This document shows positions 5,552 to 6,724 of a DNA stretch of 6,724 nt, one piece after another. The position numbers and the translations under genes were made by a program. Below the pieces are notes generated by a model that made no database searches, had not been told where the DNA came from, and saw only the letters and a program-made list of their open reading frames with translations. The DNA is taken from contig MVPY01000028.1 in assembly GCA_002067065.1 (NCBI GenBank), forward strand, positions 1-6,724, read 5' to 3'. Origin of the DNA: Methanobacterium sp. PtaB.Bin024 (lineage in GTDB: Archaea > Methanobacteriota > Methanobacteria > Methanobacteriales > Methanobacteriaceae). Each line of letters opens with the position of its first letter. Position 1 is the first letter of the stretch.

Positions 5552-6724
5552 TTACAATCTGGGCCTTTAAGGGAATGAATTGAGAATCAACAAGAAGACG
5601 TAGATATGTTGCAAATTTAGCTGGAAGTTTGAGGGGGCTTTTTATCTTACGATCCGGAGCCCGGATCTGGCAGGCAATCGCACCCCGCTTGTCCACGAAT
5701 AATTCCGCCTCCATACCTGCTTTAATGGAATCCACCTCAAAGGTTCTAAGGTGCAAACCCCCATCAAGGGTGTAAAGTGGGGGATCTCTTATAGTTTTAC
5801 CCTTCCGGAACATCTTATGGGCCTCTGAAGATGCTAGGCCTTCATTGGCCTTTGAAGCAACGAACCAGGCCCTTTCAATTACTTTACCAGTGGTCATGTC
5901 CGGGGGGATGATTCCTTCCTTCTCGTAATCCCTGATTAACTGGAAGACTTCCTGTTTGGTTACATCTTCTTCCGCGGCACTTGTGGCCAGTCTGCTTAAA
6001 ACAGGACCGTAACCTGCTTTCCTTAGAGATGCCCAGATCTGGTTTTCCAGTCTGTACTTCCTGCCTTTAACCAGTTCATCAGCTGCATCAGCATTGATAT
6101 GGGCAATATTTAGAAGTTTAGACCGTGAATAATTATTTAATCTCTGTGTAAGGACATCCATATTCCTTTCACCAGGTAGATGGTGGTTTTCAAATTCTTG
6201 CTCCAAAATTTCTACAGTAGAAGAAGGCAGGAGTTTATTAATACTACCCGGTATCTCCAGCTGATTTTTCAGTATCTCCTGGCGGATATTCCGTCCAGAG
6301 ATCTTCTCCCCATCCATCTTATACTCGGGGATTATGTGAAACTTCATCTTCCTGTGATATTTCTTGTAAAGGAAATCGTTCACTGCAAACCATCTGATTA
6401 CATTCCTGTTTGGCAGGTTACGGGGAATACCACTGAATATCCCCTTCCTGGCGTATTCTGCTGAGAGTTTTTCCACCCGGGGGGTTGAAATATCAGCTGC
6501 ATCAACATAATCCATTACCCCGTCTTCTATCATCATGGCTATCCTGATGGGCACGGTGTATGCCAGAGTTAATCTGTGGTGCAGACCTTCAATGGGAACT
6601 ATCTTATCGGCACCAGCTTCCAAGGCCATCCGGGATCTGGCTTCAAAACTAGAAAAGAATGGGGCGTGGTTGGCACTGTAACCTTTGTTGAGGTAGATTA
6701 CAACTTCACTTCCCTTTTTATCTG
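5508..6724 (-). CDS. Archaeal nucleotidyltransferase-like protein, HIGH_NTase1/TmcAL-related (5' partial)
   Basis: The frame is open to the window edge, so the ATG at 6629 is internal: upstream codons read GSEVVIYLNKGYSANHAPFF without interruption. About 404 residues are visible. The segment GYSANHAPFF...FEARSRMALEAGADKIVPIEG matches the part of HIGH-type nucleotidyltransferases that follows the HxGH motif (compare SGNFVQRGEPA and MALENGxDLVIELP in bacterial TmcAL, the tRNA(Met) cytidine acetate ligase). The HxGH loop itself must lie beyond the edge. The middle (RNIRQEIL, then SSTVEILEQEF and the IWASLRKAGYG region) is helical and resembles the rest of that family. The C-terminal 120 residues (LYTLDGGLHLRTFEVDSIKAGMEAELFVDKRGAIACQIRAP) look like a beta-rich associated domain found in archaeal members. 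It is probably a cytosolic adenylyl- or cytidylyl-transferase with an RNA or small-molecule substrate. The exact reaction is inferred and unproven. Confidence 0.75.
   Translation of the reverse strand, partial: DKKGSEVVIYLNKGYSANHAPFFSSFEARSRMALEAGADKIVPIEGLHHRLTLAYTVPIRIAMMIEDGVMDYVDAADISTPRVEKLSAEYARKGIFSGIPRNLPNRNVIRWFAVNDFLYKKYHRKMKFHIIPEYKMDGEKISGRNIRQEILKNQLEIPGSINKLLPSSTVEILEQEFENHHLPGERNMDVLTQRLNNYSRSKLLNIAHINADAADELVKGRKYRLENQIWASLRKAGYGPVLSRLATSAAEEDVTKQEVFQLIRDYEKEGIIPPDMTTGKVIERAWFVASKANEGLASSEAHKMFRKGKTIRDPPLYTLDGGLHLRTFEVDSIKAGMEAELFVDKRGAIACQIRAPDRKIKSPLKLPAKFATYLRLLVDSQFIPLKAQIVKKKEGFRVRISITK

Noticed and set aside
6180..6464. 94-codon + strand frame opposite the nucleotidyltransferase
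   Set aside because: It lies wholly antisense to a recognised gene and its translation has no family-like motif.
1..6724. CRISPR arrays, transposases, tRNA or rRNA genes
   Set aside because: I looked on both strands and saw no regularly spaced repeats, no transposase-like coding sequence and no cloverleaf or rRNA-like segments.

Overview
The window looks like a chromosomal stretch from a methanogenic archaeon, most probably a Methanobacterium-like member of the Methanobacteriales. This rests on very A/T-rich gaps with archaeal BRE/TATA-type promoters, strong GGAGG ribosome binding sites, T-run terminators, and gene families typical of that group. The assignment is by pattern recognition, not by a database search.

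Left edge, + strand: the C-terminal two thirds of a 6-phosphogluconate-dehydrogenase-like NAD(P)-binding protein with a DUF1932-type C-terminal domain (cut by the window edge). It is followed by a 65-residue Cys-containing protein of unknown function (679-876). A 190-base A/T-rich gap separates these from a convergent minus-strand pair. That pair is two adjacent flavodoxin-fold proteins, with transcription running from 2178 down to 1067. The first carries an Isf-like compact cysteine motif but no recognisable FMN phosphate loop. The second carries the phosphate loop but not the cysteine cluster, and its ribosome binding site fits a non-AUG start better than the first ATG.

Middle: a divergent A/T-rich intergenic region of about 310 bases leads to a + strand short-chain dehydrogenase/reductase (2491-3372). 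Its BRE/TATA box is well placed and is preceded by an operator-like palindrome. Convergent with it is a 523-residue DHA2-type (EmrB/QacA-like, 14-TM) major facilitator exporter on the minus strand (3520-5091). Its promoter region holds several inverted repeats of the kind bound by TetR-like repressors, but no regulator gene lies in the window.

Right edge, minus strand: most of an archaeal nucleotidyltransferase-like protein of the HIGH_NTase1/TmcAL-related group (5508-6724, N-terminus beyond the edge). Between it and the exporter lies an open but startless reading frame (5324-5551) that may be the remnant of a decayed gene.

Overall, housekeeping-like genes at both edges flank an accessory block of redox enzymes and an exporter (1067-5091) that looks like a stress or detoxification set. 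That functional link is inferred from gene types and adjacency only. No mobile element, CRISPR array, rRNA or tRNA was seen.
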